64,000 bases of DNA from Chthoniobacterales bacterium (GCA_018402585.1 JAGYIO010000007.1:62001-126000), one strand, 5' to 3'; shown: positions 37,875-48,767, counted from the stretch's first letter. Translations and numbers: made by a program. The notes: generated by a model from the letters alone, not told the origin.

Positions 37875-39408
37875 AACTTCAAATAAGACAGCAATCCCTG
37901 CTTTCCACCCTCGCGGCCGAAGCCGCTTTCTTTGTAGCCGCCAAAGGGACTCGCCGGATCGAACTTGTTGTAGGTCTCGGCCCAGACCACACCGGCACGC
38001 AATTCGGTGGCCAGCTTGAACACCTTGCTGCCTTTGTCCGTCCAGATCCCGGCACTCAACCCGTAGGGCGTGTTGTTCGCCCGCTCGAGCGCCTCTTCCG
38101 GAGTGCGGAAGGTCATGATGCTCAAGACGGGGCCGAAGATTTCCTCCTGCGCAATCCGGTGCGAATCAGTCACCCCGGTGAAAAACTCGGGGCGTAAAAA
38201 TAACCTTTGCTCGGCAATTTGCAGCGCGGGCTGGAACAACTCGGCGCCCTCTTTTTGCCGCTGGCCACCATCGCGCGGATTTTCTCGAGCTGCTCACGGC
38301 TGTTGATCGCGCCGATGTCAGTGTTCTTGTCCAGCGGGTCGCCGACCCGCAATACGCTGAGACGATTGCGCAGGCGGCGGATGACCGGCTCAACAATGCT
38401 TTCCTGCACAAAGAGACGCGAACCGGCGCAGCAGACGTGGCCCTGGTTGGAAATAAATGCCCTGGATGATGCCTTCGATCGCTTGGTCGATCGGGGCGTC
38501 TTCACAAATGATGTTGGCCGCTTTGCCCCCAACTCGAGGGTCAGCTTCTTGCGCGTGCCGGCCACGGACTTGGCAATCATCTTGCCCACCTCGGTCGAAC
38601 CGGTGAAGGCCAGCTTGTTGATGTCCGGATGATTGACGATCGCCGCGCCGGTGTCGCCGAAACCGGTGACGATATTGACCACCCCGTCCGGCAGGTCGGC
38701 CTCGGCGAGGATTTCGGCGAGGTGCATCGCGGTGACCGAGGTTGTCTCGGCCGGCTTGAGCACGCAGGTGTTGCCGCAGGCCAGGGCGGGCGCGAGCTTC
38801 CATGCGGCCATGAGGAGCGGGAAATTCAGGGGATGATCTGACCCGCCACCCCGAGCGGCTGCGGTTGGTGGCCGGGAAACGCGTAGTCCAGCTTGTCGGC
38901 CCACCCCGCGTGGTAAAGAAATGCGCGGCGACCAGCGGCAGATCGATGTTGCGGCTCTCGCGGATCGTCTTGCCGCCGTCAAGGGATTCGATCGACAGCC
39001 AGGTCGCGGATTTTCTCCTGCAGGAGGCGGGCAATGCGGAAGAGATACTCGGCGCGCTCGCGTCCGGGCATCTTGCCCCACGTCTTTTCCGTAAGCGCGG
39101 CGGGCGGCTTTGACCGCTTTGTCCACGTCGGCCGCGCTGCCCAATGCGATTTCGGCGTGCTGCTTTTCCGTGGCGGGATTGATCGACGGGAAATATTTGC
39201 CGGAGGACGGCTGGACGAATTTGCCGCCGATAAAGAGGTCGTAGCGCGGCCGGATCTTCAGGTCGGTGTGGATTTCGGGGGCGGGCGAGTAGTTCCAGCG
39301 TTCGTTGAAACGCAGCGTGCGGTCGCGGACCGGAACAACCACCGCATGCGAGACCGGCGCGGCCAAGGTGGCCACCCCAGGTAGTGAGTTTTTGGGTTTC
39401 TTGCTCAT
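37868..39408 (-). CDS. aldehyde dehydrogenase (NAD+), frameshifted
   Basis: Oxidises an aldehyde to the acid. From ATG 39408 about 510 residues when read through breaks near 39080, 38990, 38840, 38510, 38455 and 38250. Visible: LFIGGKFVQPSSGKYFPSIN, NFPLLMAAWKLAPALACGN, LKPAETTSVTAMHLAEI, FTGSTEVGKMIAKS, the general-base Glu in LELGAK, the nucleophile Cys in QGHVCCAGSRLFVQ, EEIFGPVLSIM and FGGYKESGFGREGG. Just downstream of deoC, whose product acetaldehyde is a likely substrate. Its stop lies against the epimerase fragment. Confidence 0.88.
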
Positions 39409-40320
39409 GGCAGGGAAAATAGTCGCCGCTTTGGTAACGTCCGTCCACGCCTTTGGCGATTTGCAGGAGGATGTCGTTGGCCAGGGTGCTGGCCCCGAGA
39501 CGGAACATCTCCGGGGTGAGCCAGTCATCCCCCAGGGTTTCGTTGACCATGACCAGATAGTGCAGCGCCTGCTTGGCCGTGCGGATCCCGCCGGCCGGCT
39601 TCAGGCCGATGCGGATCCCGGTGGCAAAGAAAAATTCGCGGATCGCGTCGAGCATAACCAGGGTGACCGGCAACGTGGCGGCCGGGCTGATCTTGCCGGT
39701 CGAGGTCTTGATGAAATCCCCCGGCCTGCATGGCGATCATGCTCGCCGCGCGGACATTGTCATAGGTGACGAGTTCACCGGTCTCGAGAATGACCTTCAA
39801 ATGCACGGTCGCCGCAAAGTTGTTTCACCGCGGCGATTTCGTCGTGCACTCTTGGCATACTCGCCCCGTAGAAGGCCGCGCGATCGATGACCATGTCGAT
39901 CTCATCGGCCCCGGCGTTGGAGCGCGACGCGGGTGTCTTCGAGCTTCGTCTTGAGCGAGGATTGTCCGCTCGGGAAATAAGTGGCCACGGCGGCGGCCTT
40001 GACCGTCGAACCGCGCAGAAAGGCTTTGGCTGCCGGCACGAGGTTCGGATAAACGCAGACCGCGGCGACCGGCCCCACCCCGTAGCGCTCGGGCGCCGGG
40101 TGCATGGCCTTGTGGCAGAGGGTCATCACCTTGCCCGGCGTGTCCCGTCCCTCCAGGGTGGTCAGGTCGAAGCATGGAGAAGGCCAAGCGCAGACCCTTG
40201 CATCTTGGACTCCGCTTTGATGCTCCGCTTGGTGAAGGTCGCGGCGCGCTCCTCGACCATGATCTGGTCGACGCGTCCAAACGACGGCGATTGCCGCGTC
40301 AGGGGAAAGAGGGAACTCAC
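39405..40320 (-). CDS. deoC: deoxyribose-phosphate aldolase, frameshifted
   Basis: Cleaves 2-deoxyribose 5-phosphate to acetaldehyde and glyceraldehyde 3-phosphate in deoxynucleoside breakdown. About 300 residues of the longer class. Present: TKRSIKAESKMQGLRLAFSM, MHPAPERYGVGPVAAVCVYP, YFPSGQSSLKTKLEDTR, DEIDMVIDRAAFYGASM, the Schiff-base region ADFIKTSTGKISPAATLPVT-like (broken by a frameshift near 39715), and IGLKPAGGIRTAKQALHYL. Breaks near 40175, 39905, 39835 and 39715; one more near 39415 is inferred because a one-base shift puts TGA over the ATG of the dehydrogenase. GTG 40320 overlaps the upstream stop by four bases. Confidence 0.88.
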
Positions 40321-41132
40321 GAGAACCGAAAGATATCTCTCAGGCACTGGAACCACAAGTAAAGCATTCCCCGCCAGGAATACCGGCCGTGACCTTCATC
40401 CGTCGCTTCGAGCAGACCCTCGCGCAGATTGTGCTGCATCTGGCTCTCCATGTCGCGCTCCACCGCGGCGCGCACCGACTCCGGTTCAACCGCTTGGAGT
40501 GATTCCTCCTTCACCCCGCGCTCGGCCAGAAAACCTTCCATGCCCCGCGACCACCGCGGCAAAGCGGCCTCGCCGGCCACGCGGTGCAAGTGGACGGTGG
40601 GCGGGGTTTTCAAACTGGAAGAGACCGGACAATTCCACGTGGTGAAGACCGCGCCATCCACGCCGCGCGAGGTCACGCTGGCGAAATGGAAACCGAGCTG
40701 ATTTTGCTCCACGTAAGTGATGGCGGCTTCCTCGCGCTTTTGCCCATGGGCGAAGAGCCGGAGGAATTGGCGGTAGCCGTCCATCTCCCAACCCAAATCG
40801 GCCACCTGCTCGAAGCCGGCCGCCTCGATCTGATCGGAGAGTTCGCCCAGCGCGGGAAACATTTCCCGGGAAGGCGGGGCGGACTGACGCAATTCCTTGC
40901 GGAGCGGCAGACCGCAACTTGCGCACGCGGAGGAGGATTTCCACCCAGGGAGCAGAAGCACCGCCGAAACACCGGCGGCGCCGATCCAAAGGTTGCCGGT
41001 GGCCAAGTAGCCAGCGGCGAACGTGGTGACCCCGAGCGCAAGGATCCCGGCCCGGCGGAGAAACGGATGCGGGAAGCTGAAGAACGCCGCGGTGAGGCCA
41101 CCAGACCGGCGAAGAGCATCCAGCTCGTTCAT
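40317..41132 (-). CDS. unknown two-helix membrane protein with a CxxC pair
   Basis: Intact 271-residue protein with no recognised family. The first 60 residues hold two hydrophobic helices (AGILALGVTTFAAGYLATG and LWIGAAGVSAVLLLPGW). A CASCGLPL pair follows, suggesting a metal or disulfide site. The rest is soluble and mixed alpha/beta. It lies in a chain of overlaps: the glutaredoxin stop overlaps its ATG and its stop overlaps the deoC GTG. The thiol-related neighbour and the CxxC make redox handling plausible, but nothing proves it. Confidence 0.65.
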   Translation of the reverse strand: MNELDALRRSGGLTAAFFSFPHPFLRRAGILALGVTTFAAGYLATGNLWIGAAGVSAVLLLPGWKSSSACASCGLPLRKELRQSAPPSREMFPALGELSDQIEAAGFEQVADLGWEMDGYRQFLRLFAHGQKREEAAITYVEQNQLGFHFASVTSRGVDGAVFTTWNCPVSSSLKTPPTVHLHRVAGEAALPRWSRGMEGFLAERGVKEESLQAVEPESVRAAVERDMESQMQHNLREGLLEATDEGHGRYSWRGMLYLWFQCLRDIFRFS

Positions 41133-41369
41133 GGCTGGAGGCCGTTCGCGTCGAGAAACGCGGACAATTGCCCGGTGTCAAAATCGGCCAGCACCTTGCC
41201 GTCCACTTCGAGGGTCGGGGTGAGTGATTGGCCGGAAATCTCCCGCATGCGGGCCATCGCCTCAGGGTCTGCGAGGACTTCGCGCTCTTCGTAACGGTAA
41301 CCATGCTCGATCGAGCCAGGCGAGGGCCTCTTTGCACCAGGGACAAAAGCCTTTGATATAAACGGTCAT
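41129..41369 (-). CDS. glutaredoxin, one frameshift
   Basis: Small thiol-disulfide oxidoreductase. ATG 41369 gives MTVYIKGFCPWCKEALAWLD with the CPWC active site; after a one-base shift near 41300 it continues as HGYRYEEREVLADPEAM and ends SGQSLTPTLEVDGKVLADFD-TGQL-SAFLD, with the cis-Pro TPT and the typical C-terminal helix. About 79-80 residues, normal. Its TGA overlaps the next ATG. It would reduce protein disulfides or glutathione mixed disulfides. Confidence 0.85.
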
Positions 41370-41542
41370 GGACACGGCAAACCATCGCCGATCAACTGCC
41401 CTACGGCAAGCGCGGGGCGGCGGCAGATCCAGAGCACGGATTTGCGGTCGGGAACCATTCTGCCTCCGCCGAAGAACCGGGATCCGAGGCGGCCGCACGC
41501 TTGTCAAAGCCCCGGCCCGCGGCATAATGGGTGATTCTTCAT

Positions 41543-41615
<73 letters not shown>

Positions 41616-41731
41616 CTTCTCTGTCTTTTCAGAACCCGCCTGCAAAATGGGATGCCTATGGCCTCGGGAGGCCGTCGCCAGTTGGCTGGGCGCTGCAGAT
41701 GCCGCCGATCCTAGTTGCGCAGCAAAGATGT

Positions 41732-42443
41732 TCAGAGTCTGACCCGGACGCGGCGTGCCGCCGCGATAACCAACAGGCCGAGCGCGCACAGACCGATGGT
41801 GGTTGGCTCACGGCACCACCGTGGTCACCGTCATTTGGTAGGGCGTGAAGGCGGGTTGGCGAAGACTTGCCCCGCATAGTAGACGTATTCGTTGTCCACC
41901 CCAATACCCACATTGGTCGCAGTAAAGCTCCATTCGCTCGTACTCGAGGGGCTGTCGAGTTCGATCCAATACCGCGTGTGGGCGGCGAGCGGGTACGGGG
42001 TCGGGAGTTGGTAGCTGAACGTGCCGAGGGTCGCCGCGAGAAGGCTGTCATTAACCGTGGCAATCGTCGTCAATGTCACCCCGGGACTGGTCGAGTTGTC
42101 GCTGAGGAGACTGACCGAAAAACTGCCCCCGCTTGCGGGGTTGAGCGCTCGCAGGAGAAGCCCGACATCGGTCAGCAGGGTGGACTGACCGCCGGTGGAA
42201 AAGGAATTTGCGAGGGGCGCATTGGTGGTCGCGATCCCTGCGCTACCGCCACTCACCCGCGCCGGTCGCTCCAGAAATGTTGTCGTAGACAACCCCGGCC
42301 GTGGCAGGGCCGGGGCAAGACAAACACAGTGTGGCGGCCGCGAGGATGACCGCAAGCAAACGACCCTGGATCAGGGGAACTTGGTCCGAGGTCTGGGGCG
42401 ACTTGTGCTGCCAGATCCTGGCGAGGTGGCTGGTGCTCTGCAT
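41732..42443 (-). CDS. PEP-CTERM exported protein, frameshifted
   Basis: Secreted beta-rich protein of about 235 residues. A signal peptide (LLAVILAAATLCLSCPGPA) precedes GVVYDNISGATG, a long beta domain with WIELDSPSSTSEWSFTATN, and a C-terminal sorting tail VPEPTTIGLCALGLLVIAAA followed by RRVRVRL after frameshifts near 41838 and 41813. PEP-CTERM tails direct proteins to exosortase/EpsH. No exosortase is in this window. The frame breaks, near 42245 as well, are short and rejoin well. Confidence 0.75.
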
Positions 42444-42543
42444 CGCTGGTTATTTTGGCCGCTGTCTTGCGACACGCCAAGGGCTAAAACGCGGATCACC
42501 AGACCGCCCCGGCAGGCAAAGACGGCAGGGGCTAACTTTGGGC

Positions 42544-43572
42544 TCACTCGTGGATGCGGTCGGTGAGGAGGCGTTGTAGGTGTCGGCTGACCAAGTCGGC
42601 CATGGAGCCCGCTCCGCTGAACTCTTTGCACTCGTGGTAGGTATTCAATTCCTCGGCCAGTTGGGTCACATGCTCCGGCGGGGCGATCGGGGTCTTGCGC
42701 ATGGTCGAGAGGAGCGCGCTGTAGCGCTGGCTGGCCACGTCGATGCGGCGGGCCGTTTGGGAGCGCTCTTCCTGACGGTATTGCACGATGGTCGGGACAT
42801 TGAGGTGCGAGCGGACCAACTGCTCGACCGGTTTGTTGTCCGGGAAAAGGTGCGGACGGTAAACCTCGAGGCGTTTTTCGTAACACTGCTGGTCAAAGTC
42901 GATCGGACGCACCCGGTATTGCACCTCCTCAAAGTCGGGGTGATGTCGACGATGTAGTTCACCGCGCGCATGTCGCCGAGCAGCCGGAGGTAGCAGCGTT
43001 CCGGCAAATTTGACGAATTCCTTGGCCATGCGGACTTTGTTCACGTCCTCGCGGCCGAGATAAGTCCGCATAAACTCGTCGCCCGGCACACCGGCAATGT
43101 GCTCTTCAATCAGGGTGTTTTCCCGGACCAAGTAGCTGATCCGGAAGGGTGAAAGCAGATGCTCCAGTTCGAGACCGTAGATCCGCGAAGCCGTCGGCAT
43201 ACTTCACGTAATAGTGGTCGGCGTTGCCGTTGAAGCGGTTGATGATGCGGACGCGGAATGGACGCGAGTTGCCGAAGTCGCCGAAATCGATGCGCTCGAC
43301 CGAAAGGTGGTCGGTGCGGGAAGATCACCGCCAATTTTCAGCATGGCGTAAATGCGGGTCAGTTTCGGTTGCAACTCGCGCATGACTTCCGGGGCATAGG
43401 CCACCGTGAGCCAGAGCGTTTCCCGGCCGGACGGATTTTCGTAGGGCATTGCCGTGTCGAAGCGGAGGAGGTCGTCATAGACGATGGGGATTTCGGCCCG
43501 CCGCCCGAAATGGTGCAAATACTGCAGGAGGGAGGGGCTGATCGGGTATTTTTCCTTGCGGCGGGAAATCAT
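42544..43572 (-). CDS. conserved-looking hypothetical protein, frameshifted
   Basis: About 340 residues with no family I recognise. From ATG 43572: SRRKEKYPISPSLLQYLHHF, DDLLRFDTAMPYENPSGRET, LSVERIDFGDFGNSRPF, NRFNGNADHYYVKYAD, RISYLVRENTLIEEHIAGVP, then RAVNYIVDITPDFEEVQYRV, RPIDFDQQCYEKR and a helical C-terminus. The NYIVD and IDFDQ pairs recall kinase-like catalytic and metal loops, but this is only an impression. Frameshifts near 43310, 43210 and 43000. The smooth joins show a real coding gene. Confidence 0.55.
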
Positions 43573-43626
43573 CGGGGTGGAAACGCTATACGCACTGGCC
43601 CGACCGAGCAAAGCCGGAGGCCCTAA

Positions 43627-44381
43627 TCATGAGGCGGGCGCGCCGACCAGGGCAAGAAGCGCGGACCCATTACGGACTCCGGCATTACTCGCGGTGTTGT
43701 CAAAAACAACGAAGCGGGCGAGCTGCGCGTCACGGCGGAGACATCCGGCCAGACGCCCGAGCTCTTCGTCGCTGTAGGCACTGTAGTAACGGCGGGGCGC
43801 TCCGTGAAGCCGGAGGTAAAGCGGCGCCACTCTCGCCTCTGCTTCGCACGATGAGTCGGGGATTTCCGTGCGGACCAGACCGATTCGGTAGGCCGCCAGC
43901 AGATCCAATGCCCCGCGGCTGCTCCAAGCGGAATGGCGCGGCTCGCAAACCGCCGGGCCATCGTAATGCTCCCGCAGCGCGCGGAAAAAGAGACCGCGAT
44001 GGCGTCATCAAAGCTGGAGCGAGGGAGGGAGTTGGATCAGGACAACCCCCAAGCTTCGCCCCCAGACCGGCGATGGAATCGAAAAACGGTGCGAGGAGTC
44101 CGGCATTTTTCAAGCGAGTGTGGTGCGTGATGAGACGGTGCATCTTGACCGAAAAACAGAACCCGGCCGGCACCTCCGAAGCCCACTTTCATAGGTGGCG
44201 GCGCGGAACTGACGATAGAAGCTGGCGTTGACTTCCACGAAGTCGAATGCGGTGGCGTATTTGGCCAAGGCGGAGGCATCCGGTCCGGCCTGCCCGAGGC
44301 AGGGAAGTTTGCCCGGTGCCGACTGACCGCCTCGCTCCACCCCGCGAGGCCGATGCGGATGGCCGCGCGCTCGCCCTTCAT
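43627..44381 (-). CDS. DUF72 family protein, frameshifted
   Basis: TIM-barrel-like DUF72 protein of unknown biochemical function, about 250 residues. Typical segments: AAIRIGLAGWSEAV, FDFVEVNASFYRQFRAATYE, FSVKMHRLITHHTRLKN-like, LLAPFFDSIAGLGAKLG, APLYLRLHGAPRRYYSAYSD and VVFDNTASNAG near the end. Breaks near 44330, 44160, 44045 and 43915. Its ATG overlaps the stop of the small upstream membrane-protein gene by four bases. Confidence 0.8.
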
Positions 44382-44623
44382 ACCGTGCTGCCGGGGGGCC
44401 TCAGCGATCCCGCCCGCGACGGACGGCGTCCAGTCGCGGGAGATAAATTCGCCCCGGCCGTCACCACGGCCAAAGCCACCACCGGAAAAATCACCACCAA
44501 GGGATAAGCCTGAGTGTAGGCCAGAAGAATGAAAAGCGTCACCCCCAGAGTTCCGGCCAGGCCAAGGGCGATATGCGCGATGACCAGACCACGAATCGCG
44601 GATTTGACCACAGGATCCTGCAC
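44378..44623 (-). CDS. small two-helix membrane protein
   Basis: 81 residues with two hydrophobic stretches (GLVIAHIALGLAGTLGVTLFI and LVVIFPVVALAVVTAG) and a basic, proline-rich tail. There is no known family. Its stop overlaps the DUF72 start, suggesting coupling. Divergent from the PhoD-like gene across 93 bases. Confidence 0.5.
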   Translation of the reverse strand: MQDPVVKSAIRGLVIAHIALGLAGTLGVTLFILLAYTQAYPLVVIFPVVALAVVTAGANLSPATGRRPSRAGSLRPPGSTV

Positions 44624-44716
44624 GCTTATTGCTTATTCTCTGCTTTGCGCTTTGGCAAGGCCGGAACACGCAATTGCGCTTTGACCCGCGGGCGCACTGT
44701 GAGGTTGTCAATTCCC

Positions 44717-45788
44717 ATGACCATGCGCTGCTGCCTCCTCTTCGTCCTTGCTTCTTTGACCTCCCTTCCTTTGGTCGCCGAGGAACCCCTTTCCCGCATC
44801 GCCTTCGGGTCCTGCGCCAATGAAAAACGTCCGCAGCCCGTGTGGCAGGCAATCAACGCGCTGAATCCCCAACTCTTTATCTTTACCGGGGACAATGTCT
44901 ACGCCGACACGGCAGACCCGGCAAAGCTGCGGGCGAGTTACGCAAAGTTGTCCGAGATCCCCGGCTTCGCGGCATTGCGCGCCGCGGTTCCGGTCATCGG
45001 CACTTGGGACGACCACGATTACGGCAAAAACGACGCCGGGGTGGAATTTGCAGGCAAGGAAGCAGCGAAAGAAGCCTTCATGGCATTCTTCGCCACACCG
45101 GAGGACTCCCCTGCGGCAGCGTGGTGGAGTTTACGATGCCAAGATTTTCGGCCCCGAGGGCAAACGGGTCCAAGTCATTCTGCTCGACACGCGATGGTTC
45201 CGCGGTCCGCTCCTCACGATGTCAAGGACGAGTTGAAAGCCGCCCGGGCCGCGACGGGCAAGCCGGTCGGTCGCTATCTCCCGGACACGGAAAGCGAAAG
45301 CACCATGCTCGGCGAGGAACAGTGGAATTGGCTCACTGCTGAATTGAAGAAGCCGGCCGAGCTCCGTCTTCTGGTCAGCGGCATCCAGGTGCTCGCCCTC
45401 GACCATGGCTGGGAAAAATGGGGCAACCTGCCGCGCGAGCGGAAGCGACTCCTCGAGGTCATCCGCGACAATGCGACGAATGTTGTCATCCTGAGCGGCG
45501 ACCGTCACAGTTCGGATATCTCGCTGCTTCCCCGGAGACGGAGGGTGGTCCTTTTTACCCGCTCTATGACATCACCTCGAGCGGGCTGAACCAAACCGGA
45601 ATCCCCGACGAGCCGAACCGCTTCCGCGTGGCCGGGGACCGGTTTACAACCAGCCGAATTTCGGTTGGATCGAGATCGACTGGGAGGCGGAGGACCCCAC
45701 GGTCAAACTCGAAATCCGCGACCTCGGGGGCCAAGTGGTGCGCGAGGTGCAGACCACGCTGAACACGCTCAAGCCTTGCCACCTTTAA
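44717..45788 (+). CDS. PhoD-like alkaline phosphatase/metallophosphoesterase, frameshifted
   Basis: Secreted phosphodiesterase/phosphatase family. Signal peptide [19 protein letters not shown], then [35 protein letters not shown] (metal Asp), [16 protein letters not shown] (metal Asp and His), ILLDTRWF and [17 protein letters not shown] (His). About 355 residues, shorter than Bacillus PhoD and like the compact relatives. Frameshifts near 45115, 45225, 45535 and 45640. Could release phosphate from phosphodiesters in the periplasm. Confidence 0.85.
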
Positions 45789-45830
45789 ACCGTTACCCTG
45801 CAACCGGAGAGGCAAGAAAAGCGCGGCTGC

Positions 45831-45894
45831 GGTAGGGACACGCGGCTCGCGCGTCCGCTGGTAGGGGATCGGACGCGCGAGCCAGCGCGTCCGT
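45831..45894. repeat. palindromic intergenic element
   Basis: A perfect 14-bp inverted repeat, GGCTCGCGCGTCCG (45844-45857) with its complement (45870-45883), separated by 12 bases, flanked by GGTAGGG motifs on the left and in the loop. It lies between the convergent PhoD-like and hppA genes and could terminate either transcript, but no T-run follows. Confidence 0.6.
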
Positions 45895-45958
45895 CACTTT
45901 CTAAGCGAACGTCGAAACATATTTCCTTCCGCGACAGCGCGGCCCCTCTCGATCGCGC

Positions 45959-47968
45959 TTATTTCAGCAACGGCGCGATGACCAGCGCCACGATGGACAT
46001 CACGTTGATCAGGATGTTCATCGACGGGCCGGAGGTGTCTTTGAGCGGATCACCGACCGTGTCCCCGACCACACAGGCTTTGTGCGCATCCGAATTCTTG
46101 CCGCCGTAGTGCCCGTGCTCGATAAATTTTTTCGCATTGTCCCAGGCACCGCCCGAGTTGGCCATGAAAAGAGGCGAGCAACACGCCGCTGAGCAGCGCA
46201 CCGATCAGAGCACCGCCCAGCGCGGTAGCGCCGAGGCCGAAGCCGATCACGGCGGGACTGCCCACCGCCACGCTGGCCGGCAGGATCATCCGTTTGATCG
46301 CGGCATCGGTCGCGATCCGTATGCAGGAGGCCGGGTCGGGCTTGCCCGTGCCCTCGAGCAACCCGGGGATTTCGCGGAACTGACGCCGGATTTCCTCGAT
46401 CATTTCCTGGGCGGCCTCGCCCACCGCCGTCATGGAAAGGGCACTGACCAGGAACGGGATGAATCCGCCGATGAAAAGTCCGGTTAGCACCCGCGGGTCG
46501 GAGATGAGCAGTTGGAAGCCCGGATTGTTCATCTTCACCACGTTGATGAACGCGGCAATGAGGGCCAGGGCCGCGAAAGCCGCGGCGCCGATGGCGAAGC
46601 CCTTGCCGATCGCGGCCGTCGTATTGCCCACTTCGTCAAGGGTGTCGGTGATAGCGCGGGTTTCTTTACCCATTCCCGCCATTTCGGCAATGCCGCCCGC
46701 GTTGTCCGCGATCGGACCATACGCGTCGATGCTCATGGTGATGCCAACCGTGGCCAGCATGCCGACCGCGGCAATACCGACCCCGTAGAGGCCGGCAAAG
46801 TGGCTCGCTCCGAGAATGACAAAAGCAACCACGGCGAGCGGAATGACCACGGAGAACATCCCCACGGCGAGACCGCGGATCATGACCGTGGCCACGCCGG
46901 TCAAGGCCGCCTTGGAAATCGACTTCATTGGCGCGCCACCCGTGTGTAGTACTCGGTCGAAAGCCCGATGGCGATACCGCCAACCGAGCCCATGATGACG
47001 CAGAACCAGACTTTGAGATCAACCGCGAGCCAGCTGATCACCGCGGCGGCGAGGAGGACAAAGAGGATGGCTGCACCGACCGTGCCGGTGCGCAGGGCCC
47101 GGGCCGGTGCGCGGTGGGCCGAGATCTTGACCAGCCCGATCCCGGCCAACGAGCAGAGCAGCCCCGTAGACGCCAGGGCGAGCGGGAGGAACATGAGATT
47201 GCCGCGGTCCGCGGCGAGCATCTCCCACTGCGCGATGGTCAGCGTGGCGGCAATGGCCATCGAAGCAATCATGGCATTGCAGTAAGATTCAAAAGGTCGG
47301 CCCCCATCCCGGCCACGTCACCCACATTGTCGCCCACGTTGTCCGCAATGACCCCGGGATTGCGGGGATCGTCCTCGGGAATACCCGCTTCGACTTTGCC
47401 CACCAGGTCGGCGCCAACGTCCGCCGCCTTGGTGAAAATGCCGCCGCCGATGCGGTAAAAGATGGCGACAAGCGAAGCACCCATGGCGAAGCCGTGGATG
47501 ACGTGCACATCTTTCTCCGAGGAACCGAAGAAGATGAAAAGGGTTCCCACCCCGAGCAGTCCCATCGAAGCCACGGTAAGCCCTATGATGGATCCGCCGA
47601 AGAAGGCGGTGGTCAGGGCCGCCCCAGCACCCTTGTGGTGCGCGGCCAGTGCGGTGCGCACGTTCACATTGGTCGCCGAATACATCCCGATGTAGCCAGC
47701 TCCGGAGTGAGGCCGCCGCGCCGAAAAGAAAGCCATTGCCTCCCACGGATCCTTCAGGGTGAGCAAACCTCCGACCACCACGGCGAACCCGCCGATGAGA
47801 GCAGGAGTTCGCGGCGCATGAAGACCATGGCACCGTCGTGGATCTGACCGGCAATTTCCGCCACCCGCCCTCGCCTCCCGGCTCCAGAACGATGCGGCGG
47901 TAGGTGATGAAAGCAATGGCCAATCCGGCCAGGCCGAAGAGGGGAACGAAGTAAGTCAGGTTTTCCAT
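45959..47968 (-). CDS. hppA: membrane-bound pyrophosphatase (K+-dependent type), frameshifted
   Basis: Couples hydrolysis of pyrophosphate to pumping of Na+ or H+ across the inner membrane. About 670 residues from ATG 47968. Motifs: [50 protein letters not shown] and [20 protein letters not shown]. The segment [14 protein letters not shown] has alanine where potassium-independent pumps have lysine, so this is the K+-dependent class, often a Na+ pump. Breaks near 47880, 47720, 47280, 46925 and 46165; at 47280 one missing T restores FESYCNAM. Confidence 0.92.
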
Positions 47969-48767
47969 AAGCTGAAAAAAAAGGACTGCCTCAGTATCCC
48001 CTTCACGGCCCGGGCGGAATGCCACCAGAGGTTGTGCTCCACCTCGAGCGAATCCTCGGACGGCAGGGGAAGAAGCGCAGGCCGTGCGCGTCGCCGACAA
48101 ACAAGCCGTGGCGCACCATGGAGAAAAGGAGGTCGGGCCGCATCCCGCGGTAGACGATTTTGGTCTTGCGCGCGGCGTGATCGCGCAGGGAGCGGAGGCA
48201 TTCGCGCAGGTGCTCGACATTTTGGTAAGGCACGCTGCCGTCGAGCTGGATGTCGGTGTCGGAGGCGAGACTGCCAAGTTTAAGGTCGATGAAGGCGAGG
48301 CGCGGCAACGAGACGAGTTTGTCCGCCGAGGTGACCAAAGCGCAGAAACCTCTCGGCCCGAGACTGCTCGCCACGCGCGGGTAGACCGGGCCGAGTTCCT
48401 GGTAAAGGAAGAAGCGGTCACGGCCGTCACCCGTCCACGCTGCCGGATCGGAGACCCAGAGTGAGGACCGGCCGGGGTGGTCAGATAAACTTGGCGCAAA
48501 GCCTCGAGCGGGACGCGCGGCAAGACATTGAAGACCGCCAGGTAAACCGACTGCGCGGCGAACCATCGCGGTGGGGCAGGCAACGGGCGCGGCCTCGTCC
48601 ATGCGGAAACCGGAAAGATCGGCCGACGGATCGACCTCGAAAAACAGCCGGTCCCTCAATCTGGCCGCTTGGAGCCGGTCGCCATGATAAGCGCCGAACT
48701 TATCGGGCGGCAATTGCGAGAGGATGAGGGCCTCGGGAATGAGCGAGAGGTAGAGATGACTCTCCAT
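47956..48767 (-). CDS. hypothetical protein, frameshifted
   Basis: About 270 residues, no family recognised. From ATG 48767: SHLYLSLIPEALILSQLPPD, KFGAYHGDRLQAARLRDRLF, FEVDPSADLSGFRMDEA, SVYLAVFNVLPRVPLEALRQ, VYLTTPAGRSSLWVSDPAAW, FLYQELGPVYPRVASSLGPR, and the end EHNLWWHSARAVKGILRQSF. Breaks near 48575, 48480 and 48060. Its stop overlaps the hppA start by 13 bases, so it may be co-transcribed. Soluble and without membrane helices. Confidence 0.5.

Noticed and set aside
37560-37890. Insertion sequence as the cause of the epimerase truncation
   Set aside because: No transposase, terminal inverted repeat or target duplication is visible at the junction.
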